64,000 nt of DNA from Warburgia ugandensis (GCA_035236585.1 CP141132.1:19753945-19817944); one strand, 5' to 3'. Numbered from the stretch's first letter, positions 50,441 through 63,813 are shown. Made by a program: numbers and translations. The notes: generated by a model from the letters alone, not told the origin.

Positions 50441-50643
50441 GCAGTAACTGTTCATCAAAAAAGGAATTTAGTTATAGGCACATTATCGCTAGTGTGCTTT
50501 AGTACATATCTGGACAAGTGGTCTACTATGACATTTTTTATACCTTTCTTTTCCCAAATTTCTAAGTCAAACTCTTATAGAAGGAGTATCCAATGGATCA
50601 ATCTAGGTTTTGCACCCTTTTTAGAAAGGAGGTACTTTAAAGC

Positions 50644-51680
50644 CTATTGATCTAAGTGCACTAAAACTTTGGACCCTAACAAGTAAGATCTAAACTTATC
50701 CAAAGAAAGCACTACAACTAACAACTCTTTCTTAATGGTTGAATAATTGTGCTGCACATCATTTAGTGTTTTACTAGAATAATATATCACACTAGAGAGT
50801 TTATCAATACATTGCCCCAAGATAACTCCAACAGTATAATCTGATGCATCACACATAATCTTGAATGGTGTGCTTTAATCAAGTGGTCAAATAATGGGCA
50901 CAGAGGTCAATTCAACCTTGAGTCTCTCAAATGCTTTCTTACAGTTCTCATCAAAGTCAAAGGTAGCCTCCTTTGTAAGTAGTTCACACAGGGGCTTAGC
51001 AATTTTGGTGAAGTCTTTGATGAATATTCTGTAAAAGCCAGCTTGTCCTAAAAAGGAGTAGATTTCTTTTGTCATCCTTGGTGGAGGAAGGTTGGCTATT
51101 AAATCCACTTTAGCCTTATTGACATCTATCCTATTGTGTGATATTATGTGGCCTAAAATTATCCCTCTTTATACCATAAAATGGACCTTTTCCCAGTTCA
51201 ATCCTAACTTTTTCTCCTGACACCTTGTAAGAACTAACTTTAAGTGGTATAGATACTCATCAAAAGATGACCCAAATACTGAGAAGTCATCCATGAACAC
51301 CTCCAGAAACCATTCTACTATATTAAACAAGATTATCAACATACACCTTTGAAGTCTCCCAAATGCAGAATCCCCACCTGGTGGTCATGAGGGTGGGTAC
51401 TAACTTAGTTTCCTCATTTTTTACTATTGTGACCCTAGATTTCTTGGGTACAACCTGAACGGGCTGACCCAAGTGCTGTAAGAGATGGGTTATATGACGT
51501 TATCATCTAAAAGCTTAAGGACTTCATCTAACATCCTTCTTGTGAGAATTCAGTCATCTTTGGGTTTCCTTAGGGGGTTTGGCATTTTCTTTGAGGTGTA
51601 TCCTATGTGTGCAAATAGTTAGACTAATCCCTTTTATTTCTACTATGGTCCTCCCTAGAGCAGTCTTATGTTCCTTAAGA
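50644..51680 (-). pseudogene. Athila-type reverse transcriptase and RNase H remnant
   Basis: Readable pieces are FLGQAGFYRIFIKDFTKIAK (RT connection) and MCDASDYTVGVILGQ with NYSTIKKELLVVVLSLDKFR (RNase H). The RT palm blocks lie at 51,110-51,680. Broken several times. Confidence 0.88.
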
Positions 51681-51684
51681 ACAT

Positions 51685-52690
51685 TTAAAGTTTTCCTTCC
51701 TGTTCCTTGTCTAAATCTAATACTATTATAGCAGGTAAGGTTTCATCTAGTCCTATGTAAGAATTTTTGTGATTATCAGGTAGTGGTTTTAGGGCCGGAG
51801 AAGGTGGTTGTCCTATAAAGAGTATGGGAACGGACTCTAAAGGACGAAGTGGATCCACATAAGGGCCCCACTTGGAGGTATTCATAATTGGAGTAGCCTT
51901 TGGAAGGTTGTTTACCTCCTCAATAGATTAGTCTAAATCAAAATCTCCATTAAAATGCATGAGACAAGCCTCTAGTGGGTCAGAGATGGAGGATGGTGGA
52001 TGAATGTCATGAATTAGACTCTCGATCAAATTTACATCACAAGAATCATTGAGGTCTAAATGTTATTGATTAGTGTTAAAGAGATTTAGCTTAACTTTCA
52101 TGTTGCCAAATGACATTTTCAATACACCATTCTTATAATTAATAATGGTGTTGGACGTTGCTAGGAATGGATGTCTAAGTACGACTAGAATCTGACTACT
52201 GGGATCAGATACAAGCTGAGTGTTTAGTACAATGAAATCAACTGAGTAATAAAACTGGTCCACCTGTATCAACACATCTTCAATCAAATCATAAGGTATC
52301 TTGACATATCCATCAACTAATTTCAGTGGGGTAGTGGTTAGTTTAACTTACCGAGTCTTAGTTGTTATAGAAAGAGTATGGCAACAAGTTAACACTAGCC
52401 TCGAGGTCAAGTAGCTCCCTATCTATGACATGGTCTCCAATAATGTAGAAAATGGTAGGATGCCCTAGGCATCTCTAAACTCTGGTGGGGTGGGTCTTGT
52501 GCTGTATCAAAGAGCTCACCTGCTCAGTGAGGAAAGCCTTTTTCTGAACATTTAGCTTTCTTTTTCTAGTGTAGACCTCTTTCAAGAACTTGGCATATGC
52601 TGAGACATCTTTTATTGCATTCAGTAATGGAATATTGATTTGGACATGTTTAAATATATCTATTACCTCATTGAAGTTTGTTTCCTTCTA
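51685..52690 (-). pseudogene. Athila-type protease region and linker remnant
   Basis: The frame at 52,063-52,287 reads IEDVLIQVDQFYYSVDFIVL, then RHPFLATSNTIINYKNGVLK and MSFGNMKVKLNLFN, matching the Athila protease domain. The linker at 51,685-51,885 matches the stretch before the RT. Confidence 0.85.
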
Positions 52691-54301
52691 ACCTTGTTCA
52701 GTAATTGAGGAAATGAGGGCTTTAAGCACATAGGATGCGTTTACTATAGGTTCTATAGGGGTTTTATATTTTTTCTCTTTCTCTTGTGTTTTGGTTGCCT
52801 CTTTTTCCTCTCCATTTTCCTTAGCCTGCCCTATCTTGTTTTCAATATGACAACAACTCCTAAGGGTGGTTATGGATTTGGCATGCTCATGAGGGTTAAG
52901 ATTTTGAGAACTTGACCCTCTCTCAAATTGACCCTTAGGGTTAGGGATGGGTTGACTAGGGAAATGACCCTTTCCTCTATTATGAAGTTTAGCTGACAAT
53001 TGACTAACTTGCATCTCTAACTTATCAATGCCTTGAGAATTGATATTTTGGAATTGGTTCAGAGACCTTTTTGTGTCTCCAATTTGTTTTACAAACATGC
53101 TCTAAAAATTTTCCTCTAATGATAGTTTCTCTTGTTGCTAAGGTTGCTAGAAATTAGGTGGTTGTTGAGGAACTATAGCTTTAGGAGGAAAGTTTTGGGT
53201 AGGGGAGTTCATAGATGGCCCCCTTGGTCATTATTCTTTAACCAAGAAAAGTTTGGATGCCCAGCCCATCCATGGTTATTGGTCTCAAAATATGGGTTGT
53301 TGTTAGGATTGTGATATGCATTTAGTGCTTTCACTTGTTCAACAAGATGGTCATTAAGCTCTCTATTTGATAGACAAGATGTGGTCATATGGGTTGGGCT
53401 AGAACAAAGAGCACAAACCTCTTATTGGAGGTTTAAGAGATGTGGCAGCCATAAAGGATTGAAACATAGTTTCAAGCTTGTCCGGTCTCCCATTATATTT
53501 GTCCATTCTCTCTAGTATAGAGTTGAGTTTATGGAATAGATCTATATGTACTCCTATCTCATATAGACCCCCTTTCTTTGGAGGCTAGTTGATTCCCTCT
53601 CCTCTATTAGAGTAATCCCATTGCTAAGAATTATTCACCAATGTTTGAAAGAACTCCCAAGCCTCACTCTCATCTTTTACAATGAGGGCCCCTCCATTCA
53701 CTGCATTTACCATTTGTCTATTTTGAGGCGTTAGTGCCTCATAGAAGTATTAGGACCTACTTCCATTTCTCAAATCCATGATGACGACACTTATGCAGCT
53801 GTCCTTTCCACCGTTCCAACATTCATAAAAATTTTCATCATCCCTTTGTTGGAAATTGATAATTTCATGATGAAGGGTATTTGTTTTGTGAACGGGGAAG
53901 AATTTGTTCAAAAACTTCCTAGACACTTGGTCCCATGCATTAATGGAGCCTACCTCCAAGGAATTGAGCCATGACTTGGCTTTATCCTTGAGTGAGAACA
54001 AGAATAGCCTAAGCCTAATAGCATCATCTAAACAATTTCAAAACATAAATGTGACACAAATATCAAGGAACACCTTAATATGTTGGTAAGGGCCTTCTAG
54101 GTCTTGACCACAAAAGGTGGAGAGTAATTGGATGACTCTCGACTTTAATTCAAAGTGGTATGCATTGGTAGGAGGTAAAGATATGTAGGATGGGGTGTTG
54201 AGTTGTAGTGGCACATAAAAATCTCTAATAGCTTTGCGCTCGACTTTTACTAATGGTTCAACCATGGGGTTAGGAACTTGGTTTCTTACTTGCAAGCACA
54301 T
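52688..54301 (-). pseudogene. Athila-type gag remnant of element 2
   Basis: The capsid block at 53,750-54,001 contains FSLKDKAKSWLNSLEVGSIN and SRKFLNKFFPVHKTNTL. The N-terminal part is at 54,038-54,301 and the C-terminal part, with MQVSQLSAKLHNR, is at 52,688-53,098. Broken in several places. Confidence 0.88.
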
Positions 54302-54309
54302 GAATCAGT

Positions 54310-56870
54310 TGTAGTATTCTAACACAAGCAAGGTCAATCCCATGAAGAATCTCACAAATTTGCAATGGATTGGATCTTATTCAAATTATTTAGCTTCAGC
54401 CAAAAGAGAAGGGTTTGGATTGAATTAGGAGATTAAAGTACTCAAATTAGAAACATGAATGGAATTAGAAACTAAAACTAAAAAGGAAACTTGCCTAAAT
54501 TAAAACTAAACAATGAAAATGGAAACTTACCTAGCTAACATGCACTTAACTAAAGGAAACTATAGCACTTTAGAAAGATTCAAACTAATCAATGAAACTT
54601 AAGTAAACTACTAATTAGAAACTTTCCTAACTTAAAACTTACCTAAACTTAAAACCTACTAAAAGGGAAACTTTCTAAAATGCAAAAAGGAAACTTTGTA
54701 AATCTAAAAAGATATGTAAATAACTGATTAGAAATTTCTAAAACAAGATCATGTAACTAACTTATCCAAAAATCAAATAAGCAAGAGGTTTAGTACTATG
54801 CATGTGGTCCATGGATTATGCACATGGTTTATGGCCCAAAAGATGACATTTTTTTCCTGATTTAGTAGTAAACAAACATGAAAAATAACTAAAGAATCTA
54901 ATAAAAGATAAGAAAATATAAATGGGCACCTAATAATTCAAGAAAAAATAGCATTTAGATGGATGGAATTAAAGCACAAAATTAAGAAAACAACAATTTC
55001 CAGATTCAGTGCTTAAGAACATTCAACAAATTTCACATAAAAAAGCTATTGAAACAACAACATCTAAGAAATAAATAGACCAGATCTCAAGTATTTGGAT
55101 GAAATAATTAATGCATAACAAGAATTCCAAATAATTTTATTGCAACATATTCAAATTACACACAAAAATTAGATGTATAAAGCTGTCTACAACATATGTT
55201 AGGTGTGCACTATTCTTGCTTGCAAAAGTGATTGTAAACAACAATAAAACTTCCATATAAAGCCCATAAACTAAAGTAGAATGATATTCAAAGAAATTCC
55301 ATGAAGGAATTTAAGAGAAATAAGGGTTAAGTGGTTTATCTAAGTAAGGAAAAACAGCCCAAAACTAAGATGCAAAACGAGGAGAAAAATGTGTAGAACT
55401 AAGTGGAAACTCAAGGTTCTAAGATATTTCATCTCTTGGCTGTCACTACCATAGGGAATTTAACCTCGATCTTGAAGAAATAAGAAATAAGCAAAGAAAA
55501 CTAAAGATTTGGAAGCAAGAAAGACTGGTAACAAGGGTGGAAGTAGCCGTGGAATTCAAAGAAGTAAAAACAACATGAAACAACTATGAAAATAAGCTAT
55601 GAAAGTAAATTACTAACCTAGAATTGGAAAGAAAATAACTAAGATAATAATTAGAAAACCAAAAGAAGAAATTACCAAACAAAGTTCCAAAATCCAGCAA
55701 CAACTTAAGCACCAAAGAAAAGCTAGAATTCAAGGTTGTGTCACTACGGTTAGGGTATTAAATGAGGAAGGTTAGGTGGGAGATGAATTAGCAAGATGAT
55801 GTAAGAAAGAGGAGTGGAAAGATGACATAAGAGGTTTCTAATTTTTAAAAAGGGGGCATCTTTTTCATGGAAGGAAGGTGGAGCTCTTTTCTTCCAAATT
55901 TGATGATGTTTGGTGGATGGAAAGGTTTGGAAGTGGTGAGGAATGGTGTTTCAAAAATATGTGTAAAGATCTATGGATTCAAAGTTGTTAGGATTGAAGT
56001 AGATCTAGAGTTTTCTATTTAGGAAACCCTTGAACACCAAATAGGAAAGTGGGGGACATTTTTTTCATAATGATGTGCCTCCCTCCATTAACTTGTAATC
56101 CTAGGAAAAAGAGTGGGAGATGGATTTAGAAAGTAGGGTTTTCTTTATGGGTCCACCAATGCATAATCATCTTACTTTTTACATAATTCAAAAATCAAAA
56201 TTTAGAAAGTGGGCTATTGCTTGAATTCTCCTTCAATTGTATGACTCCATGTGGCATTTGGCTTAGTTGGCTTCTATGGCTCACTTTGAGGGCTTGTTTG
56301 GCTTGGCTTCATGGCTCACACCGTAGGCTTTAAAGGTTAGATTGGCTTGGGTAGAATTTCTTAGCTTGTCACCTTCTCTCATGGCTTATATGGTTAAGGT
56401 GGCTTGAATGGCTCCCATGCAAAGGTAGTGGGAATGCATGGCTTGTTTCATGGGCCCATTTTAGTCACCTTTAGCTCTTCCAATTAACTTCTTGCTTTCC
56501 CTAAGATGATCTTGAACCTTCATCATACCTTGGATTGATGACATTTAGGCTTTGACTTGCTTAAGTTTTCTAGTTTGACTAGGAAACCTCATGAATGACC
56601 ATAATTCTTATCTCGATCAAGCTCAGCCTTTGGCTTACCTTCTTAACACCTATAAAAGAAGATAAACCTAAATTAAATCCTAGAAAATTATGATTATTCA
56701 CATAATTATTTTGGATTAGCCTCTAAACCTACAAAATATCACATTTTTTAATTTTTAGGTCAGAAATGCATGTGTTATAAATTTTGGCCAAAAACCCTAA
56801 TTTAACACTATAAGTTATAACACATTGGCTACTATTTGGATACTTCTTGTACAAAACTAAACACTTATCA
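54310..56870 (-). repeat. 5' LTR of Athila-like element 2
   Basis: 2,561 bp, TGTAGTATTC to CACTTATCA on the plus strand, collinear with 42,532-45,185. Confidence 0.87.
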
Positions 56871-56876
56871 CCTTCA

Positions 56877-57930
56877 TTCTAACATCAAAATTGATTGCAT
56901 GCCTCTCATTAAAAAGTCTCAATTTCATCAAGAGTAGGGAACAATGGGCCATGTTTCGAGGATGAATTAGCCAGGAAAGATACGAAGCATCTGAAGGGAT
57001 ATGTCACACAATTCATTATATGTGAAGAAGACCTCCACAAAAGATCGGATGGTGGAGTCCATCTATGATGTATCATAGTAGATGAGCTTGAAAGCATCCT
57101 TGAAGAAATCCATGCTGGAGTTTATTGTCCACACATGAATGGCATTGCATTAACAAAGAACATTCTCATGCAATGGTATTATTGGTCATCATTAGGTAGC
57201 TACAAATTCATAAAGAGGGGTCTCCAATGTTAGGCACATACCAACTTGATGCATACATCTACAAATTAATTGCACAAATTTACCTCTTATTGGTCGTTCT
57301 TTACATGGAGCATGTATACGATTGGGAAGTATCTTTAGGGCATGAACTCATTTTGGTGGCTAATAACTTTCACTAAATGGTTGAGGTTGCATCATTTATC
57401 ACCATCTCATCCAAAGTTGTAGCCAAGTTCATTTAGATTCAACATTATTTCAAGACTTGGATGTCCTCATGAACTCATCTCAGATAATGGAGAACATTTC
57501 CTAAGAGAAGTCAAGAAGTTGTGTACGAATTCAACATCAAGACACATAATTTTCCTCCTTATAGACAACAACCAAAGGTATAGTTGAAGTACCAAAACAT
57601 AATCTTAAGGACATAATTCATAAAATGCTTAGAAAGAATAAAGATTGGTCTCACAAGCTCCTTGATGCATTAAAGGAAATGTGATAACTTAAAGAATTTC
57701 AACTAGTGCAACACCCTACAATCTAGCATGTGGAATGGAAGCTATCATGCTAATAGAAGTTAAGATTTTGTCACTAAGAGTTGTCTTGGAAAGCAATCTT
57801 ATGGAAGAAGAATGGATCAGAACCTCTGTGATTAGTTGCACTTGTATTAGAAACATGGTTTAAAGCACTCTACCACACTCAATGACATCAAAATTGAGTC
57901 TCCAAGGCATTCAATAGAAATTCAAGCCCA
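56877..57930 (+). pseudogene. Tat-type integrase remnant
   Basis: The Tat polyprotein resumes right after Athila-like element 2. LEEIHAGVYCPHMNG and NILMQWYYW (about 57,096-57,185) are the HHCC-domain part. Core-domain equivalents of FTKWVEA and HELISDNG follow at about 57,370-57,500. Broken many times. Confidence 0.85.
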
Positions 57931-57932
57931 GA

Positions 57933-58260
57933 ATGTCACAAGTTAGATATGTAGTTCTCAAAGAAGATAGAGTCTATCGTAAGACCTTAGGGAAAATTTC
58001 AACTAAAATAGGAACGACCACACATCATCATAGAAGTTTACTATGGGACATGCAATCAAGCTTCAAGAGATATATGGCATTGACATTGAGGGAATCACTA
58101 ATATGGATTAACTCAAGAGCCATTATGCATAGACCACTCAAAGATCCTACCTATTTGCCTATGCATCCTTTGGGGCATTATTTCCCCAGAGCTACATTGG
58201 ATCTAATAGTGTAATTTGTAAAGAGGTACTCAACAACTTGTCTTGCACATATATGGTCAA
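57933..58260 (+). pseudogene. Tat polyprotein C-terminal tail remnant
   Basis: A 93-residue frame with VLKEDRVYRKTLGK, matching the post-integrase tail of the lineage. Coding similarity fades after about 58,260. Confidence 0.6.
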
Positions 58261-59023
58261 AAATATCAATAAAAATATTATTTCTTCATAACTTATCTCA
58301 CATTATCATTCAAAAAGGAAAAAGCAGAGCAAATAAAAGAGGCATTATTCAAAAAGAATTAAATAGAGTTGTGAGCAAAAGTGGTAAAGAAGAAGAAGAA
58401 AATAATACAAAAGAATAATGATGAGATTGGAATAGTGAAAATTCATAATAAACATAGAAAGCATCAAGCATCTAAAGGGAGACAAAATCCTAAGCAAAGA
58501 GTAGTAGTTTAAAGGCTAGAAGTTAGGGGTTTAAGATTATATACCAAATTGGAACCAAATGTTTAAAGTTTTAGATTTATACTTAATTGATCTAATCAAT
58601 CACATCATCACTCTTGTAGGAGTCATCATCATCACTTTCCATGGGTCCATCAATTCTTCCTTCATGGATTCCATGTCCCAAACCCAAAAAATTATATTCA
58701 CCCCAAGGTATCACATTAGTCACTTTCTAAGTATTGTAATGGTCCTCACAATCTTGGCTTATGATCCATCAGAGAATGAAAGTTCTCCAAGTCCAAAATG
58801 TCTCCTTGCTCATATCCGAATTGCCTTATAGGGCTTGCAAGAAAGTAAAGGGAAGTGTGCTCATATCCAACTAGGGGCACAAAGTTGGTGTTGTTACAAT
58901 TGAATAGAAATTCTTGCCATTGCAACGTGGCATATGCAAGCTAATCCTTGAAGCATCCATCTCTTCCAACCATTCAGCCTAGTTAGTCATAGTGAATTTC
59001 CTAGGAAACATTGGAGTACATGA
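58261..59023. other. Probable 3' untranslated part of the Tat fossil
   Basis: AT-rich, with A-rich runs near 58,370-58,420. The 90-residue frame at 58,559-58,831 matches nothing I know. No LTR end could be set, so assignment to the Tat element rests on position only. Confidence 0.4.
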
Positions 59024-59640
59024 AGTGTCTTAATAATTACCACAAGTTCGGAACTCTATTAGAGTATAGAATTAGAAAATATGGGTCGATCCCATGAAGA
59101 ATCTTTGATAAATAGAGTTAATTTAGAATTTAGGTTATCCTACCTTAACCTAGCCAAACATTCAAAACAAGGACAATTCTAAATAAAACTAATGATAAGG
59201 AGAGTAAAGACAAAAAGCAGGTAAAGAAAGGAAAAAAAGAAAGAAATTAACTAAAATGGAAACAACTAACTTAACTAAGCAACTTAGAAAGTAAACCCTA
59301 AGTTAAAGACCAAGTAATTAAAGAAACTAGGAAACTACCAAAATAAGCAAGGAAATAAACAAGAAAACCTTCTAAAACTACAACTAACTAGGTATTAGGG
59401 AAACTTTCTAAAATTATCACTAATAGTAAAGGAAACTTTCTAAAATTACAACAAAGAAAACCATCTAAAATTACAACTAAAGAGACTATCTAAAATTGCA
59501 ACTTACCAAGAATGAAGCAAACTATCTAAACTACAAGTAACTACAAATTAAAGTAAGAAACATAGTAAATAAGAAAAGGAAAAAAAGAGCTCTTTCATTA
59601 GTTAGAAAATGAAAAAATTACAAGGATTTGTTACAATAAA
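59024..59640 (-). repeat. 3' LTR piece of Athila-like element 3
   Basis: GTGTCTTAATAATTACCACAAGT and the following 170 bases match 63,814-64,000. Only part of the LTR is present here. Confidence 0.8.
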
Positions 59641-60150
59641 GAAAGTTTTCTCTTATTAACTCCCTAACACTAGGTCTAAATGGGCTAAGCACTCATCAAA
59701 ATTAGAACCAAATATTGAAAAATCATCCATAAACACTTCAAGGAATCTCTCCATCATATCTAAGAAAATACTCAAAATACACCATTGAAAAGTCATCAGT
59801 GCATTGCATAGCCCAAAAAGCATGTATCTATTGGGCAAGGTTCTGAATGGACAAGTGTAGGTAGTCTTTTCATGACCCTCCAATGCTCTAAGGTTTTACT
59901 TGTAGTTGGAATATCCATCTAATAAACAATAGTACTTGTGACTAGTTAACCTTTCTAGTAATTGGTCTATGAAGGGAAGAGGAAAGTAGTCTTTCCTAGT
60001 GATTGTATTTACCTTTTGCTAGTCAATATAGACTCTCTACCTAGTGGTCATACAAGTGGGGACTAATTCATTGTCCTCATTATGAACTATTGTGACTCCA
60101 GATTTCTTAAGGACAACATGAACAAGAGTGACCCATGCACTTTCAGAGAT
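59640..60150 (-). pseudogene. Athila-type reverse transcriptase remnant of element 3
   Basis: The frame at 59,656-59,883 contains EKTTYTCPFRTLPNRYMLFG, LCNALMTFQWC and EVFMDDFSIFGSNFDECLAH. The last carries the FMDD form of the catalytic Y/FxDD box. Broken elsewhere. Confidence 0.9.
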
Positions 60151-60469
60151 GGATTTACATCTAACAACTTAAGGACTTCCACCCTAACTACCTCCTTCAT
60201 GTAAGGGTTTAGTTGTCGTTGTAAGTCTCAAGATGTTTTGGCATTCTATTCTAAATAGCTACAGTGCATGCAAATGGTGGAGATAGTTCCTTTAATGTCC
60301 AAAATAGACCAACCTATGGCTGTCTTATGTCTCTGGAGTACATTAAGTAGATTTCTTTCCTGTTATTGATTGAGATCAAAAGAAATTTTACATGCAAGGT
60401 TTCATAGGGACCTAAAAGTGCATGTTTTAGACTTTCTAGCAAAGGTTTTAAGTCTAATGTGAGTAATTC

Positions 60470-61300
60470 CTAAGGTGCATCCTAAGAAAAAGAAGGTGGT
60501 ATCAAGGGCTCTACTTTTGGTCTCCAATTAGAAGTGTCCACTATCACTACAATTTCAAGTAATGGATCCACTTCCTAAATGGGACTAACTTGATTTGACT
60601 CAGAGGATGAAAGGAAAGTGTCATGAACTATAATCTCTATAACATTCATAGTAAAAGAGTCTTCAGAGTCCATCTTTTGTGTGGATTTTAAAATGTTGAA
60701 CTCGAGTTTCATATTTCCAAATGATAGTTTCATAACACCATTCTTATAGTTGATTATGGAACTTGATGTAACCACAATGGACGACCCAAGATGATAGGAG
60801 TTTCAGCGTCTGAATTAGATGCATGCTCTGATTCTAGGACTAAAAAGTCCACTGGAAAGAGAAATTGGTCTACCTATATTAAGACATCTTCTACTAATCC
60901 TCTAAGAATTTTGATTGATCAATTCGCTAATTGGGGGATAGTAGCAGCAGGTTTTAGCTTAGCTAAACCTAGTTGCTCATATACTAAGTAAGGCAACAAG
61001 TTAACACTAGCGCCTAAATCTAGGAGTGCCTTATCAAATCGATGTTCCCTAATAACACATGAGATTGTAGGGCATTCAAAATCTTTGTATCTTGGAGGGA
61101 TCTAGTGTTGCTGAATAGAACTGGCTTCACTAGTGAGAAAGGCCTTTTTATGCACATTTTGCTAAACCTTTCATGTGCATAGTTCTTTTAACAATTTACC
61201 ATGAGGAAAATTTTTAATGGCACTGAGTAATGGAATGTTGATATTGACTTGTTTAAATATGTCCATTATCCCATTATAATTATTCTCCTTCTTAGCTGTA
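60470..61300 (-). pseudogene. Athila-type protease region remnant of element 3
   Basis: SSSIINYKNGVMKLSFGNMK at 60,575-60,775 matches the protease block also seen in element 2 (52,063-52,287). Confidence 0.8.
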
Positions 61301-62513
61301 TTTAATCTTTAAGGGATGGGAGCTTTTAGAACATGAGGTACACAAGGGGTTCAGATGAAGAGGAAATAGGCTATACTTTTTTCTTTCCCTTTTTGAGGTT
61401 GGGTAAGATTTTCTCTCTCCTCACATTGTGGATTGTCCTAGTTTGATCTGCCTAATTATATACATATTTCCCACCCCAAAGAGATGGACTTGACTTCTTT
61501 GACTAAGAAAAGTTAAAATGCATAGCCCATCGAGCATTGTAGATCTCAGAATAAGGTTTATTGGTATTGCTAGGTAGCTAGTATGTATTCATAATATTCA
61601 CTTACTCTGAAAGGAACTTGGGGAAACCAGAGCTAGATGGACACAATGGAGCAGGGTGATTTTGATGAGAACAGATCAAACATACCCTAGATTGAGGTTG
61701 CACAACAAATCTATTCATCATGAAGGCATCTAACCATTGAAATAGATTATCTATTTTGTTCACCTTGTAGGTCAACATGTCTATTTTACTATAAAGATCA
61801 AGAGTGACCCCTAACTCATAGATACTACCTTTCTTTTGTGATAGTGAATTTCTTTCCATTCAAGTAGAGTAATCCCATTGCTGAGAATTATCAGCAAGTG
61901 TTTCAAGGAAATTATAGGCTTCAACATCACTTTTAATCATGAAAACCCATCCACTAGTGGGGTCTATCATACGTCAGTTCTATGTGTTAGACCTTTGTAA
62001 AAATTATTGAATATGTTATATCCTTTCAAATCCATGTTGGGACATTTTAGAAGCAAGTCCTTCCAATGTTTTCAATATTCATAGAAATTCTTTCACTCTT
62101 TTTGTTAGAAATTTATGATTTTGAGTCTAAGGTTTGGTTTTATGGATTGGTAAAAAATTATTCAGGAATTTCCTAGATATTTGATCCCATGAGGTGATGG
62201 ACCCTGCTTCTAAAGAGTTGAGCCATGCCTTAGCTTTATCCTTAAGAGAAAATAGGAATAACCTCAACCTAATAGAGCCATCTAAAAAATTGCAGTACTT
62301 AAAGGTAAAATATATACCAAGAAATTTATTGACATAATGGTAGGGATCCTTTTTTTCTAACCCAAAGAAATTTGGTAGGAGTTGAATTAATCTAGGTTTC
62401 AACTCAAAAACGTCTACATTTGTTGTAGGTAAAGCTATACATGATGGTGAGTTGAATTGAACCAATGTAAAATAATCTTTCAACAGTTTCACTTCTATTA
62501 CTTCTTCGACCAT
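61300..62513 (-). pseudogene. Athila-type gag remnant of element 3
   Basis: The frame at 62,127-62,513 has the capsid block, with FSLKDKAKAWLNSLEAGSIT and SRKFLNNFLPIHKTKP. The frame at 61,602-61,859 has a CLICSHQNHPAPLCP zinc-knuckle-like motif. Confidence 0.9.
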
Positions 62514-63784
62514 TTATGCAACAATGATCTCTTGATCTTTTGGAGTCTTTTGGCCTTGCTTCAGGAACCATTCAATCTCTATATTTAAGGGTACTAGATG
62601 AGGATTAAGTGATCAACAACCATGTATACACTAATAGATGATGTATTTGACTTGCATTTGTATACAACAAAACCTAAGTTGTTGTATACAACAAAAGAAA
62701 TTTTTTTTCTATCTAGTTTATGGGAGACCTAAACTAGATAATGTAACCTAAATACTGAAACAAATAAACAATCAAGGACAACAAATATTCCTACCTCTAA
62801 GAAACAATTTTAAAAGCTTGTTTTCCTTGAAATTCTTTATGAGAGAAGCTTTTTAAATTATTTCTAACCCTAGGTAGCTCCTGCTCTCTTCTAGATTAAA
62901 CCTACTACTTACTAGTTAGATTCTACCTTAACCAACCAGTTCACACCCTCCTTAGTCAACTATAGATTATCTAAATCATGGAATGTATTGGTAAAGCTAG
63001 CCATTTAAATACCAGATCATCGATTAGATAGGGGCCACTAGAGTGGCAATAAGCCACTTCCTTTCAAGAGGATCTTATGAGCTCAAATCTCCTAGATTGA
63101 TTTTAATTTAAAAGTTGGAGAGTTGGGGTGTGTTAGGTGCTATTTAACCTAGGTGGACTAAGGTGTGGCGACCAAATCCACCCTTAATCTTACATGGATC
63201 GAGTGCTCTTACTAATGTTTTAAGTAATCCCTTGTAGTTGGATCAGTATATAAGCACCTTAAAGCTATAAGCATGTCATATTTATTCAAGGAAAGCAATA
63301 AATCTAACACAACCCCTAGAATGTAGCAAATAAGAAAGTACTTTTTATATGCTCTATACTATCATTCAAATGAAACTAAATTAACAATGCAACCCAATCT
63401 AAGAATAGTCTTATAGTGGGGTTCTGTAAATAGTCTTCTCGTACAAGGGTGGGTTCATGTATAGTCACCTCCTCTTCTAAGTTAGGATGGCCCACACTTG
63501 ACCTGTATTATTACAACCCTTAATTTTAAAATGAATTAATCATGTATAAAAGATACAACTTTGTCCATGCTACAATCCACTCAAAAAATAAATAATTGGA
63601 AACTATCTTAAAGTCTTCCTCCAAAGTTTATTCACATCCAAATTCCTATATAAAAGAAATAGGAAGTGTTAACTTCATAGGAATAAGGAAAATATGCAAA
63701 AAATGGAAACTATTCTACATGCAATCCTAAGACTATGACTAGTGGTAAAGCATTATAACCCAAATCTAATTAAACTTCATTACG
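62514..63784 (-). other. Leader of Athila-like element 3
   Basis: Non-coding leader between primer site and gag, collinear with 21,512-22,640 of element 1. Confidence 0.72.
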
Positions 63785-63804
63785 AGTCCTAAGCAACGAT
63801 ACCA
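63785..63804 (-). other. Worn primer-binding site, tRNA-Asp type
   Basis: It sits about 10 bases inside the 5' LTR end at 63,814. Its spacing and resemblance to the Athila tRNA-Asp primer site match those seen in element 1. Confidence 0.6.
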
Positions 63805-63813
63805 AAATCTTGA

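Larger units (their letters stand above)
42532..56870 (-). mobile_element. Athila-like Ty3/gypsy element 2, near full length, with a nested solo LTR
   Basis: Minus-strand element with 5' LTR (54,310-56,870), gag, protease, reverse transcriptase, RNase H, integrase, post-coding signature, a long spacer and 3' LTR (42,532-45,185). Solo LTR B sits in the spacer. All Athila parts are present in order, but the coding region is broken many times. A clean target duplication could not be read. The LTRs differ at roughly one site in 12 to 16 over the first 130 bases by eye, younger than element 1. It interrupts the Tat fossil between its second RNase H and integrase. Confidence 0.88.
32431..59023 (+). 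mobile_element. Tat-lineage Ty3/gypsy fossil, split by a CACTA and an Athila element
   Basis: Plus-strand remnants appear in the canonical Tat order: protease region, linker, reverse transcriptase, RNase H, a second archaeal-type RNase H, integrase and a tail. The coding pieces lie at 32,610-33,336, 39,872-42,530 and 56,871-58,260. The gaps are exactly the CACTA transposon and the Athila-like element 2. The second RNase H is the diagnostic trait of the Tat branch. LTRs and gag were not found: the left side is cut off at Athila-like element 1, and the right limit is inferred from the start of element 3. It is broken many times and is the oldest layer of the nest. Confidence 0.8.

Noticed and set aside
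42532-56870. Target-site duplication for Athila-like element 2
   Set aside because: The 5 bases outside each end do not match. The ends may be off by a few bases or the flanks altered, so no duplication is claimed.
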